The notes: generated by a model not told the origin, from the letters alone. A DNA stretch of 64,000 nucleotides from JBGPTF01 sp041490445 (GCA_041490445.1 JBGPTF010000012.1:62001-126000), one strand, 5' to 3'; positions 55,405-63,243 are shown, numbered from the stretch's first letter. Numbers and translations are program-made.

Positions 55405-56637
55405 TCAGTTCACCCGTCCGTTGCCCGGCGTTGCAAGGTCGTTGCAAGTTCCGAGTTTTTCGCTCAACACATCCATCGCGCTGACTTGAGACTCGCTCAC
55501 GCTCTTGACGTACACGTTCATCGTGAGGCCCACGTTGCTGTGACGGAGAATCGCCTGAATCGTCTTATCGTCCACGCCCAGGGCATGAAGGTTCGTCGCC
55601 AGCCCACGCCGGAAGGCGTGCCAGCCATGCCACTGAGGTAACGCTTTATCGCGCTCGAAGATGTGGCCCTCTGGTTTGTGCTCGGATTCCTGCTTCCGAC
55701 AAACCGCGCACGGCGAGAGCGCCGGGACAATGACGCGCCGGGCGACGTTATCGAGGTTCAACGGCTGTCCGTTTCCAGCCTGGAAGATTGGCAAATCCGG
55801 TTGGGCGAGTTGTCCCATGCGGAGTTTGTGCGCTTCGAGCGCGTCCGCGAGTTGCCGCACAACTGGAATCGGCGAACGGCTCCGTCTTGTTTTCGGCTCG
55901 CTCACCGTGCTATTCCACACGCTGCGCTTGACGCTCAATTCCTTTCCGTCGAAGTTGTCCCACGTCAGGCCGAGCAGTTCGCTCTTGCGCAGTCCGGTTA
56001 GTGCCGCAGTGAGTATGACCGTCCGGGCCGGTTCTTTGAGCACGGCGAGCATGGCCCTTACTTCCGCAAGCGAATAAGCGTGAGTGTCGGGCGGCTCGGG
56101 AGCGTGTGGAATGCTTACGTCCTCAATCGGGTTTAGTCCGTCGAGGATTCCCAGGCGCTTCGCCTGTTTGAAAGCGCCGGAGAGGAAAGCCTTACAGTGG
56201 CGAAGTGAGCTCCGCCCTAGGCTGGCTTGCGCGGCGATCTGTGCGAGCAACTGTTCACCGTGGACCGTGCGAAAACTCCGCAACGTAATTTTGCCCATGC
56301 GGGGTTTCAAGTGATTGCGCCACACGTCGCGGTATTGCTTGAGGCTCGCGGGCCGAAGTTTTTTCGAGACGTACTCCGGCAGATAGATGCGCTCGACAAA
56401 ATCGCTGACAAGCATGGTGCTTTGCGGGTTGAGCAGCCCGCTATTAAGCGGGGCGAGAATTTCCGCAACAAACGGCTGCACGCTTTTCTCCGTCCGGTAG
56501 TCGCCGCCATATTCCACGTCCAATTTCTTGCAAACGAGTTTCCGCTTGATTGTCCCGTCCGGCTGTAGAACATCATCGCAGTAGCGCACGAACCAAGATG
56601 TTCCCTTGTGGAACGTGTAGCCTTTTTGCTCTCTCAT
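55405..56637 (-). CDS. int: Tyrosine integrase of the tRNA-Thr element
   Basis: A 410-aa site-specific recombinase. An SAM-like core-binding domain covers about residues 75-165 and the catalytic domain about 185-380: R217 (TGLRKSEL), H340 and R343 (HAFRRGLATNL), H366 (LRHSNVGLT) and the nucleophile Y376 (MNVYVK). A CAVC...H-rich insert (310-325) may be a small zinc loop within the catalytic domain. It faces the tRNA gene 34 bp away, the usual layout of tRNA-integrated elements. Excision and integration would use the tRNA 3' end. Confidence 0.93.
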   Translation of the reverse strand: MREQKGYTFHKGTSWFVRYCDDVLQPDGTIKRKLVCKKLDVEYGGDYRTEKSVQPFVAEILAPLNSGLLNPQSTMLVSDFVERIYLPEYVSKKLRPASLKQYRDVWRNHLKPRMGKITLRSFRTVHGEQLLAQIAAQASLGRSSLRHCKAFLSGAFKQAKRLGILDGLNPIEDVSIPHAPEPPDTHAYSLAEVRAMLAVLKEPARTVILTAALTGLRKSELLGLTWDNFDGKELSVKRSVWNSTVSEPKTRRSRSPIPVVRQLADALEAHKLRMGQLAQPDLPIFQAGNGQPLNLDNVARRVIVPALSPCAVCRKQESEHKPEGHIFERDKALPQWHGWHAFRRGLATNLHALGVDDKTIQAILRHSNVGLTMNVYVKSVSESQVSAMDVLSEKLGTCNDLATPGNGRVN

Positions 56638-56679
56638 GTTCAGCCCTCCTTCTTTATGATATACACCTATATCCTATTG

Positions 56680-56925
56680 TCAATGGGAATTACCCGAGCG
56701 GAGCCAGGCGCACACGTCCGGCCAGGAGAAGCGCAGATAGCGCCCGCAACGGAGAACGGGCAAGGCGTTGCGCATATGATTCCCACGGTCCCGCGACTTC
56801 TCGTACACCCAGCCGACTTTGACCTGTAGGCGCTCCGCCAATTGTTCCGGCGTGAGGATGTCCGAGGCTTCCAGTCGGGCCGCTTGGCCGTCCGGCAGGG
56901 TTCCGAATTTGCGAGCAGGTTCCAT
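56680..56925 (-). CDS. Excisionase-like helix-turn-helix protein
   Basis: An 81-aa protein with a MerR/AlpA-type winged helix: ILTPEQLAERLQVKVGWVYEKSRDRGNHMRNALPVLRCGRYLRFSWPDVCAWL. Such proteins act as excisionases or DNA-bending cofactors and are placed next to the integrase, as here (42 bp). The start overlaps the stop of the small Cys-rich gene (TAATG), so it is translationally coupled. Confidence 0.82.
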   Translation of the reverse strand: MEPARKFGTLPDGQAARLEASDILTPEQLAERLQVKVGWVYEKSRDRGNHMRNALPVLRCGRYLRFSWPDVCAWLRSGNSH

Positions 56926-57101
56926 TAGGCCGGTTTCCGTAGCTCCATCTCCGGTGTTTCGCGTTCCCCCTCATGCTGGCATCCGTAACATAGGCAAGGG
57001 CCGTCTTCGCGCATCCCGCAACGGACAAACTTTCCGCCCACAACCCATGCTCCTAGCTCGAAATTGAAATGCGTGTCCGGCGCTTGGCTTGGCATTCTCA
57101 T
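56925..57101 (-). CDS. 58-aa Cys-rich protein of the element
   Basis: A short frame with coupled ends: its start overlaps the upstream stop (ATGA) and its stop overlaps the excisionase start (TAATG). The product has a cluster VRCGMREDGPCLCYGCQHEGE, four Cys and a His that could bind one zinc. Not recognised as a known family. Zinc-ribbon-like minor proteins are common in phages; role unknown. Confidence 0.65.
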   Translation of the reverse strand: MRMPSQAPDTHFNFELGAWVVGGKFVRCGMREDGPCLCYGCQHEGERETPEMELRKPA

Positions 57102-57856
57102 TGCGCCGTACAGTATTTCTTCGTAACCTCATCGGTTTGCGCCCGGAGAAATGCGCGGCGGGCGTCCCACTCCTCTTGTGTCATTTCGCGGGCAGGCTCG
57201 CGTTTCACAACGGACAGTTTCGGAGCGATCTGCGGAGTTTCGGGGAGCGTATATTTTTTCTCACAGTCGGGATTTGCAGGCGCAAGCATAGGCTGTCCAA
57301 CAGTAAGCCTCCGCAGAATTTCGCCTGGTCCAAGTATCTTTTCCGCCTCTAACACTTCCTCTTGTCGGATGTAATCTTCGATGAAAGCCTTTTTCGCCCA
57401 CACGCATTTTTCTGTAGGACATCCCCACAGATAGCGACCTCCGCCAGCGGCCCTTAGCGCGTGATCTACCCTTGAGGACAGGACCGGACGCACAGCGCCA
57501 AACGGGGCAATTCCGTCTGGGTGGCACCATTCGTTGACGTATTCGAGGGCTTCCTGCCACACTTCTTCCGCCTCATTCTCCCCGAGCGCTTTGCGCTTTG
57601 TGTCGAGTTGCCCGCGAATATCCGCGACCGTAGGCCGGAACCGGCAGGTTTTCATCGCTTGCCTGCACGCCTTGTCGAGCACGTCCGCGCTCAAATCAGA
57701 AAGCAAATCGGCATAGATCGGCAAGTCGTCGTCAAGCAATTCCTGGCGGTAGTGGCGCGAAAAGATACGGAGCCATCCGGCCAGGACAGAATCGAAACTC
57801 TTAGTTGAGCTTGTCAAACGCACGGCCAATTGCTGCGTCGCTCGCGCTTGGGTCAT
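57098..57856 (-). CDS. Replication-module protein, helicase-loader-like
   Basis: A 252-aa protein. Residues about 25-85 (FSRHYRQELLDDDLPIYADLLSDLSADVLDKACRQAMKTCRFRPTVADIRGQL) resemble the helical N-domain of phage helicase loaders (G39P/replication P-like), where the FxPTVxxI pattern recurs. The remainder is charged and may be flexible. The ATG at 57856 has a strong Shine-Dalgarno (GGGAG, 8 nt) although it overlaps the upstream gene by 56 bp. Placed directly after an initiator-like gene, it probably loads the host replicative helicase; this is inferred. Confidence 0.65.
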   Translation of the reverse strand: MTQARATQQLAVRLTSSTKSFDSVLAGWLRIFSRHYRQELLDDDLPIYADLLSDLSADVLDKACRQAMKTCRFRPTVADIRGQLDTKRKALGENEAEEVWQEALEYVNEWCHPDGIAPFGAVRPVLSSRVDHALRAAGGGRYLWGCPTEKCVWAKKAFIEDYIRQEEVLEAEKILGPGEILRRLTVGQPMLAPANPDCEKKYTLPETPQIAPKLSVVKREPAREMTQEEWDARRAFLRAQTDEVTKKYCTAQ

Positions 57857-58649
57857 ACAGCTTTCTCCCTGTGCTGAGTCTCTGAATCAACGGTCCATCG
57901 ATGAAAGAATCGAACTTGGAACAGAAGTAGGCGAGCGAGTCTCCCTGCCTGCGGGTGAAATCCTCCGTGCTGGAAGCGTAGTTTTCCCATCGGCGCTGTA
58001 GCTCTTCGGAGGTGAGACTTTGGTTTTTCCTCAACAGGGCTGTTAGGTTTTTGAAGTCTTTACCGTTCCAGTTGGGTTTCTGCCCGTGCTTCACTTCGTA
58101 GGATTGGAAGGCGAAGTCAACTAACGCCCGGTAACGGGGATCAGCGGGCTGCGCGGGTTTCGCAGCGGGTTTCTTTCTCTTCTCTTGGTTCTCTACTCTC
58201 TTCTCTCTATTACCCGACAGAGTGACGACGCCAGTTGACACGCTCCCCGACACTTCCCCGACAGGCTCGTACACGGGTTGACGCCAATCCGTTGTTTTTT
58301 CGCCATTTATGCGGTACTCGTTCCCCGACAGATCATGGACACTTCCCCGACAGACCAACACCGGGTAATTGCCACGCTTTCCGGCCACTTTCCACGTCCT
58401 GAGCCATCCGATTTGCTCCATGTGCTCCAGGCAACGTTGAATGGTGCGCTCCGATACGCGGGGGCAATGGACGTGGATTGCGGGGGCGCTTGTGAAGCAA
58501 ATTCCCACGGGGATAGAGCACCGACTACCGATTAGAAGGTTGGCTTTCAGGCTGAGATAGTCGTGGATGCCGGATTCAAGCAAGTCGATGGTGCCGGATT
58601 CGATGTGCTCAAGAATCCCTCGACGGCGCTTGTACCATCCGGCGCTCAT
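57801..58649 (-). CDS. Replication initiator-like protein with winged-helix N-terminus
   Basis: A 282-aa protein. The N-terminal about 110 residues form a winged helix of the phage replication O type (RRRGILEHIESGTIDLLESGIHDYLSLKANLLIGSR ... SERTIQRCLEHMEQIGWLRTW). A low-complexity Lys/Ala/Pro linker follows, then a C-terminal domain with a repeated aromatic pattern (NWNGKDFKNLTALLRKNQSLTSEELQRRWENYASSTEDFTRR). Start ATG 58649 overlaps the upstream stop (ATGA). It probably recognises the element's origin; inferred. Confidence 0.65.
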   Translation of the reverse strand: MSAGWYKRRRGILEHIESGTIDLLESGIHDYLSLKANLLIGSRCSIPVGICFTSAPAIHVHCPRVSERTIQRCLEHMEQIGWLRTWKVAGKRGNYPVLVCRGSVHDLSGNEYRINGEKTTDWRQPVYEPVGEVSGSVSTGVVTLSGNREKRVENQEKRKKPAAKPAQPADPRYRALVDFAFQSYEVKHGQKPNWNGKDFKNLTALLRKNQSLTSEELQRRWENYASSTEDFTRRQGDSLAYFCSKFDSFIDGPLIQRLSTGRKLYDPSASDAAIGRAFDKLN

Positions 58650-59065
58650 TGACGACGCTCCTGGTCGAAAAGAAACAGGCTTTCCCGATCTACGGATGGC
58701 CGGGCTTTTCCGGTTGCGCGTGTGCACCAGTCCTTGAATTTCCTTTGCTGCGCTGGCGGCTGCCAGCCTACGGGGGGATCGCCGCGAAGGTAGTAGGTCG
58801 CGCAGCGCGTTTTGGGGTCTTGAACCGTTTTGATCTGATACCCGTTTAGCTTCTTTAATTCGAAGATTCGCGTCGGCGCCTGCCGGATGTCGTGGTCATA
58901 TCGAAGTGTGTCGCCTGAAACGCCTTGGCCGAATCGCACAGCCTCGCGCAGCAAAGTGAGAATCTTTTCGCGCTGGTTGGCCGCGCATGGTGGCGGCTCA
59001 CGGAATAGTGTCTCCGGTGGATCGCTCCTCTTGCACGGATTCGTTGAGGTAGTTATACTTTGCAT
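58646..59065 (-). CDS. Winged-helix protein of the replication module
   Basis: A 139-aa protein with a central winged helix: NQREKILTLLREAVRFGQGVSGDTLRYDHDIRQAPTRIFELKKLNGYQIKTVQ. This pattern (restoring a helix-turn-helix next to ELKKLNGYQI) is common in small phage and island proteins placed before the replication initiator. GAGG precedes the ATG. It overlaps the initiator gene by 4 bp. It may be a regulator or an auxiliary DNA-binding factor. Confidence 0.7.
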   Translation of the reverse strand: MQSITTSTNPCKRSDPPETLFREPPPCAANQREKILTLLREAVRFGQGVSGDTLRYDHDIRQAPTRIFELKKLNGYQIKTVQDPKTRCATYYLRGDPPVGWQPPAQQRKFKDWCTRATGKARPSVDRESLFLFDQERRQ

Positions 59066-59079
59066 TGTTCATGCCTCAT

Positions 59080-59138
59080 GTCCGCTGCCGTCGAAGAAAG
59101 CGGACGACTTCGCGAACGCCGGGTTCACGCCCGGCGTT
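59080..59138. repeat. Two tandem hairpins between regulatory genes
   Basis: Hairpin A: GTCCGCT/AGCGGAC (59080-59105, 12-nt loop). Hairpin B: AACGCCGGG/CCCGGCGTT (59115-59138, 6-nt loop), followed on the plus strand by TTCGCTTTTT. In that orientation B looks like an intrinsic terminator, although the flanking genes are minus-strand; it may end an antisense RNA or act as an attenuator. Confidence 0.5.
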
Positions 59139-59147
59139 TTCGCTTTT

Positions 59148-59372
59148 TCAGACTGCTGCCGATTCCGCGCTCGCCAGAACGCGCTGAAGTTGTGTAGCGT
59201 GCTTCTCGATTCCTTCACGAATCACGCGACGCACAGCGGCCTCTTCCTCGGGACGCAAGTGAAGTTGGCCGCACTCAGCCAGGCTCAAGCGCATCCGAGA
59301 TACGCCCGCGCGCCGAGAAACAACATACTGGGTGAGACCAGATCGCTCACGCCGCTTACGCAAAGCAGTCAT
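59148..59372 (-). CDS. XRE/Cro-type small DNA-binding protein
   Basis: A 74-aa protein starting at ATG 59372, which has AGGAG 7 nt upstream. A helix-turn-helix of the Cro/XRE type is visible (LRKRRERSGLTQYVVSRRAGVSRMRLSLAECGQ), with an extra C-terminal helix (EEEAAVRRVIREGIEKHATQLQRVL). A probable control protein of the element. Confidence 0.7.
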   Translation of the reverse strand: MTALRKRRERSGLTQYVVSRRAGVSRMRLSLAECGQLHLRPEEEAAVRRVIREGIEKHATQLQRVLASAESAAV

Positions 59373-59481
59373 AACGTTTCTCCTGCGGCAATCGTTGCCG
59401 CACGCCAATTATCGAGGAGCCGGCACGACGCAGTCGATACGCATGATGGGGATAGTTAAAAAAGCGCGACGGAGAGGACGC

Positions 59482-60498
59482 CTAACGAGGTAACCCAAAA
59501 ATGCGAACGAGGGACTTGAAGGCGCGCTGCGAGTCCCACACTTTTGATCGGCCGCTGGGAGTCACTGGCCTTGGTAAGCAAGTCTTGAGCGAGTCGATCA
59601 CCGTGAAAACTGTTTCGTAGACCTTGCGGTCGCGCCATCTGAAAGGTGAGCGTGGAAGCTTGTCTGCCAGGGCCGCCCTCACGTCTTGGGCGTTGGCTGG
59701 CAGCGCAATGGTTACCATTGCACGCTTCTTGGGCAGAGACACGATCCTAACAACGCGTTTGACACCGCGTTTTTGCGAGGCCATTCGCACGGGCATTCCT
59801 TTTCTGGGCTTTCGCTTGGGGCTGGAGTGGAACAGGGCTCCCTTAATGAATGCCAGGAGGATCTCCTTTCCGGCCGGACGGTACAGAATCAACGTCAACG
59901 AATGCCGGTCGGCCCGCTGAATCTTAACCGGCCAGCACCACCCGCTTGTCATTAGTTCTTCGGGCGGAAGGGCTAGCGAAGGCGGAATCGGGAATTTCAG
60001 CTTCCACCGTCGGCTAAACGCCTTCAGTTCTGGCAGGGCGTCCTTTTTTCTTCGCTTCAATTTCAGCAGAGCAAGTATAGGAAGAGGACTCGTCGGACGC
60101 TCGCGCAAAGTGTAATAGCGGGAGTGCAGGGCACGATCAGCGATTGACGCAAGCTCGACTGCGGCTAGGAAGTACTTTATCCGGCGCTTCTTCGCCCTTG
60201 GGTTCGGGGGAAGATCAGGGCAGTTTCGCCGCGTGCATAGGCGTTCGTATCCTTCCAGTGCTGCGGCGGTCGCCCTGGTCCGCGCCTGTCTCTGGAAGAA
60301 CTCCGCTGAAAGCTTGTACCCGCCAGATTCCTGGCGCACCACTAATCCTTGAGTCTTCTCAGAGGGGTTCCCGCGCCAATGCCTGAGCAAAGCTTCTACG
60401 TCTTTCAAGTACCTCGGGTAGCGACGAACTGTTTGCCACCACAACCAGCGGAGTTGCTCGATGTCCGGTCCGATCTGCTTGGCTAGACGCCGCGCCAA
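59482..60498 (-). CDS. Unrecognised basic protein of the element
   Basis: A protein of about 338 aa, rich in Arg and Lys, not recognised. It has a Trp-rich N-terminus (EQLRWLWWQTVRRYPRYLKDVEALLRHW) and conserved-looking charged helices throughout, with several Trp/Arg pairs (GWCWPVKIQRADRHSLTLILY). A TTG at 60498 preceded by GGGAGG at 5 nt is the likely start; a GTG at 60504 overlaps that ribosome site. The basic character suggests nucleic-acid binding. No membrane segment or enzyme motif is seen. Confidence 0.6.
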   Translation of the reverse strand: MARRLAKQIGPDIEQLRWLWWQTVRRYPRYLKDVEALLRHWRGNPSEKTQGLVVRQESGGYKLSAEFFQRQARTRATAAALEGYERLCTRRNCPDLPPNPRAKKRRIKYFLAAVELASIADRALHSRYYTLRERPTSPLPILALLKLKRRKKDALPELKAFSRRWKLKFPIPPSLALPPEELMTSGWCWPVKIQRADRHSLTLILYRPAGKEILLAFIKGALFHSSPKRKPRKGMPVRMASQKRGVKRVVRIVSLPKKRAMVTIALPANAQDVRAALADKLPRSPFRWRDRKVYETVFTVIDSLKTCLPRPVTPSGRSKVWDSQRAFKSLVRIFGLPR

Positions 60499-60634
60499 GG
60501 TCACCTCCCGCGTGGCATCCCGGTTTGTGAGTCATCGCGGCAGGCGGATCGGGATGCATCCGCTTTTCGGCTCGCGAAAACCTAGCCGCGGCCCCATCTT
60601 ACCGCTCCACCGGATTCCCTTGTCTAAGAATTAG

Positions 60635-60649
60635 GTGTTTGTTGAACAC
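60635..60649. repeat. Small inverted repeat next to the serine recombinase
   Basis: GTGTT-TGTTG-AACAC, 28 bp downstream of the recombinase stop. It could be part of a crossover site, but nothing proves this. Confidence 0.3.
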
Positions 60650-60677
60650 TCCTCGGAGCCGATCCGCTCCAACAGAA

Positions 60678-61280
60678 TCAATCGGCTACGGACGCTCTCC
60701 GGGGCAGCTTTTTTGAACAGGCGGCCACGGTTCCGACACTGATCCCCAGACTCGCCGCAATCGCTCTCAGGGACAGCCCGCTATCGCGCAGACGGGCAAT
60801 CCTGGCGGTATCCACGGTCACGGGCGGACGGCCAAGCCTCCTGCCCTTCGCTCGCGCATTCCGCAGACCGGCCCGGACACGTTCCGCGATAAGCGACCGC
60901 TCGAGCTCGGCAACTGCGCCCAACACAGTGAAGATCATCCGGCCCGTTGGCGTCGCGGTGTCGAACGATTCGGACAGACTGACAAACTCGATCCCCAGGA
61001 CGCGGAACGTATCGAGCGCCCGGAGCAAGTGCGAAACGCTCCTGGCGAAGCGGTCAAACTTCCAGACCGCTACCACGTCGAATCGCCGCTTGTGCGCGTC
61101 GGCCATGAGACGGTCCAATTCGGGCCGGGAATCTTTCGAGCCGGATATTCCGTTGTCCACGTACTCGCCTGCTATCTGCCAGCCGCGAGCTTCCGCAAAT
61201 TGTTGTAGCTCCCGCGTCTGCAAGGTTACGTCCTGGCCGTGGTTCGTTGTCGAGACTCGCGCATAAATGGCGGCTTTCAT
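60678..61280 (-). CDS. Serine recombinase (resolvase/invertase family)
   Basis: A 200-aa small serine recombinase. The catalytic Ser10 lies in YARVSTTNHGQ, followed by the hallmark ELQQFAEARGW, VDNGISGSKDSRPELDRLMADAHKRRFDVVAVWKFDRFARS and GRMIFTVLGAVAELERSLIAERVRAGL. A C-terminal helix-turn-helix (LRDSGLSLRAIAASLGISVGTVAA) completes it. It overlaps the upstream HTH gene by 4 bp. It may resolve dimers or invert a segment of the element. Confidence 0.9.
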   Translation of the reverse strand: MKAAIYARVSTTNHGQDVTLQTRELQQFAEARGWQIAGEYVDNGISGSKDSRPELDRLMADAHKRRFDVVAVWKFDRFARSVSHLLRALDTFRVLGIEFVSLSESFDTATPTGRMIFTVLGAVAELERSLIAERVRAGLRNARAKGRRLGRPPVTVDTARIARLRDSGLSLRAIAASLGISVGTVAACSKKLPRRASVAD

Positions 61281-61492
61281 TTCGCACCTGCTTTCGGACC
61301 TGGCTTTTGTGCGGCCTTCACCTTGCGACCTTTGGCAATGTCGGCATCCGTCCAGCGCCAGAGAGTCTGGCCTCCTTCCAATGCAATTGCCTGGGACGGT
61401 CGAATCTTTCCGAGAGCCAGCCAGCGGTTGAGCGTCCTAAAGGACACGCCCATCCGCCGGGCGGCTCTCCGTGTGCTATAAGTCTTTTTCAC
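61277..61492 (-). CDS. Small HTH partner of the serine recombinase
   Basis: A 71-aa GTG-started MerR/excisionase-like protein: STRRAARRMGVSFRTLNRWLALGKIRPSQAIALEGGQTLWRWTDADIAKGRKVK. It is coupled to the recombinase (ATGA overlap), which suggests that it guides recombination. The arrangement resembles IS607-type elements where a MerR domain is fused to a serine recombinase, but here they are separate and the typical TnpB is missing. Confidence 0.75.
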   Translation of the reverse strand: MKKTYSTRRAARRMGVSFRTLNRWLALGKIRPSQAIALEGGQTLWRWTDADIAKGRKVKAAQKPGPKAGAK

Positions 61493-61513
61493 GTTTTACT
61501 TTCCTCTCCAGCC

Positions 61514-62149
61514 CTAGAGGGCCATCAATTCCACTTCCAAACGGCCCAGACAATCGCGCACGTTGTTCCTGCATTCTTTGCTAAGACGGGCGAAGTCTGG
61601 CCCGTTTCCGTTTCCACCTTCCGCGTGCCAAACCTTTTCCAGATACTCAGCAATCTCCCCGGACATGCCGTATGAGCTAAAATCAATGGGCAGGCACCGC
61701 GAGAGGAATCGCGGCTCTAGTCCATCCGTGTTGTTACAGGTAAATACGAACACGGTTCCCTTTGGCGCATCCGTCGAATCGAGCTTTGAGAGTAGAGCGA
61801 GCTGCGCGGCCTTTGAGGCGGAATCCACTTCGTCAATCAGAACGAAATGGAATCCGCCGCTGAGAGGAACGTACTGGCAGATTCGGCAGACTTCCTCTAG
61901 GTTCTCAAGGTTGCATTTCTGCGAACCTAGATGGTGAAACTCTGCTCCCATCTCTTCTGCCATCGCTTGTGCTATCGAAGTCTTGCCTACACCCGGCGGC
62001 CCGAAAAACAGGAACGAGCAAGGGTAGGGGTTCGCTACAAACTTGGACAGGACGCGCCTGGCTTTGGAGAGACCGACAAATTCCGCAACCTTGCGCGGGC
62101 GATACTTCTCACTTAGGTGAGCAGGAAAAGCAAAGCTAGGGGTGGTCAT
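61514..62149 (-). CDS. RFC small-subunit-like AAA+ ATPase
   Basis: A 211-aa AAA+ protein. The N-terminal LSEKYRPRKVAEFVGLSKARRVL is a hallmark of replication factor C / clamp-loader small subunits. Walker A FFGPPGVGKTS (49-58), Walker B VLIDEVD (103-109), sensor 1 Asn (TCNNTDG) and the arginine finger SRC (150-152) are all intact. It lacks the C-terminal collar domain of true clamp loaders. Start ATG 62149 overlaps the ArdC-N gene (ATGA). It is probably an element-encoded loader or remodeller; target unknown. Confidence 0.82.
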   Translation of the reverse strand: MTTPSFAFPAHLSEKYRPRKVAEFVGLSKARRVLSKFVANPYPCSFLFFGPPGVGKTSIAQAMAEEMGAEFHHLGSQKCNLENLEEVCRICQYVPLSGGFHFVLIDEVDSASKAAQLALLSKLDSTDAPKGTVFVFTCNNTDGLEPRFLSRCLPIDFSSYGMSGEIAEYLEKVWHAEGGNGNGPDFARLSKECRNNVRDCLGRLEVELMAL

Positions 62150-62526
62150 CGGCCACCCCCGTTCAGCGGTTCCGTTTGCCCGATGTGGAAGACCGTAGTT
62201 GTCCGCGGCCTGCGGAATGTCTCCTTCTCGCCGGTTTCCTTGTTCTCTTTGCTGCATTCGATGAACGTCACAACCTTGACGCCATGCTCGCAGCGGCGCA
62301 CGACACGTCCGAGTGCTTTCCATGCGTCGAATGTGAACACGTTTTCGCGCGGTTTAATTTCAGACTCAGGTATACCCTTGGCCGCGAATCCTTGGAAGAT
62401 CGCGGGAAAGTTACTGAACGATTGGCCCGAGACGGCGCGTGTGAGAGCCTCTTCTTTGCTGGAATGGCGTGTATTGCGGTCTGACTGGCCCGCTGGTAGA
62501 TTCGCTCTAGCTTCCATCGTGGTCAC
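62146..62526 (-). CDS. ArdC N-terminal-like (ssDNA-binding) protein
   Basis: A 126-aa protein resembling the N-domain of ArdC/DUF1738 antirestriction proteins: FPAIFQGFAAKG, PRENVFTFDAWKALGRVVRRCEHGVKVVTFIE and RPRTTTVFHIGQTEP. The metallopeptidase half of ArdC is missing, so this is a stand-alone ssDNA-binding-type domain. GAGGTG lies upstream of the ATG. It is first of a tightly coupled series with the AAA+ ATPase, suggesting both act on the element's DNA. Confidence 0.75.
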   Translation of the reverse strand: MTTMEARANLPAGQSDRNTRHSSKEEALTRAVSGQSFSNFPAIFQGFAAKGIPESEIKPRENVFTFDAWKALGRVVRRCEHGVKVVTFIECSKENKETGEKETFRRPRTTTVFHIGQTEPLNGGGR

Positions 62527-63021
62527 CTCACTTTGGGAGTTAGGCTCTGTTGGTCGTTAGCTCGACCGGCAGAGCCGTCTTAATTACGGCACTACCTATG
62601 CCACAATATCGGAAGTCTGTCAAGCAAATTCCGCATAGCGACCAAACAATAAAAGAAGAGCCGTACACTTTCAGCAGATATTCGGCCAATTTGCGGAGGA
62701 TTTTACGCGCATCTTCCGCGAGTCATTAGCCTGAAGGTAAGACCCTTCGGAAGCGGAGCTGCGGGGTGTCAGGCATTGTCCGGGCTGACAAGATATGTCC
62801 GCTGCCGTTGTCTAATCCGAGGCGCAAAGTTTTTTGCTAGCTCACTTTGTCTTTTTCTCCAATTTTTCTCCGCTGAGGATTTTTTCACCTTTTCACTCGC
62901 AGGAGAAATGCACCTGTCAGCCTGTAGAGCATTGGTCTGTGGAGTGTACGTTGTAATAACGTGCCTCGTTGAATCCGCAGCAGACCGTCTCTCATTTGGC
63001 ATGCGTTCGGTGCGGAGTGAT
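62527..63021. other. Regulatory or origin-like intergenic region
   Basis: About 495 bp without a supported gene, visibly richer in A and T than the flanks. On the minus strand it carries TTGACA followed 17 bp later by CATAGG, upstream of the ArdC-N gene. Inverted repeats seen: GGTCG-6 nt-CGACC near 62552-62567, and GCCGT-CTTAATT-ACGGC at 62574-62590. A run of T-rich sequence lies at 62820-62900. Candidate operators for the nearby XRE regulator, or the element's origin. Two short frames here lack ribosome sites and family matches. Confidence 0.5.
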
Positions 63022-63243
63022 TCAGGCTAGGAAGAAGGAAAGAGACTTTCGATACAGCCGGGCAAAATCCTGAAGCTCCACTACGTCCACGCGCCGCTCA
63101 CCAGACTCACACTTGGAAATGAAAGATTGAGGTCGGGAGAGCTTGCGTGCCACTTGCATCTGCGTAAGACCAGCCTGCTGGCGAGCGAGTCGCAACCTCT
63201 CAAGAAAGTAGCGGTAACGCTGACGGTAGGAGGCTGATTTCAA
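63022..63243 (-). CDS. XRE-family transcriptional regulator
   Basis: A 73-aa repressor-type protein with a clear helix-turn-helix: RLRLARQQAGLTQMQVARKLSRPQSFISKCESGERRVDVVELQDFARLY. The start codon is TTG at 63243 with no clear Shine-Dalgarno; an upstream start cannot be excluded. It is divergent from the protease gene and may repress it and the element's left-going genes. Confidence 0.8.
   Translation of the reverse strand: MKSASYRQRYRYFLERLRLARQQAGLTQMQVARKLSRPQSFISKCESGERRVDVVELQDFARLYRKSLSFFLA

Noticed and set aside
61277..61280. IS607-like insertion sequence (HTH plus serine recombinase)
   Set aside because: No TnpB and no recognisable element ends; the genes are coupled to neighbours of the larger element.
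62769..63030. Two overlapping short frames on opposite strands in the element gap
   Set aside because: No ribosome site, no family likeness and mutually exclusive; treated as regulatory DNA.
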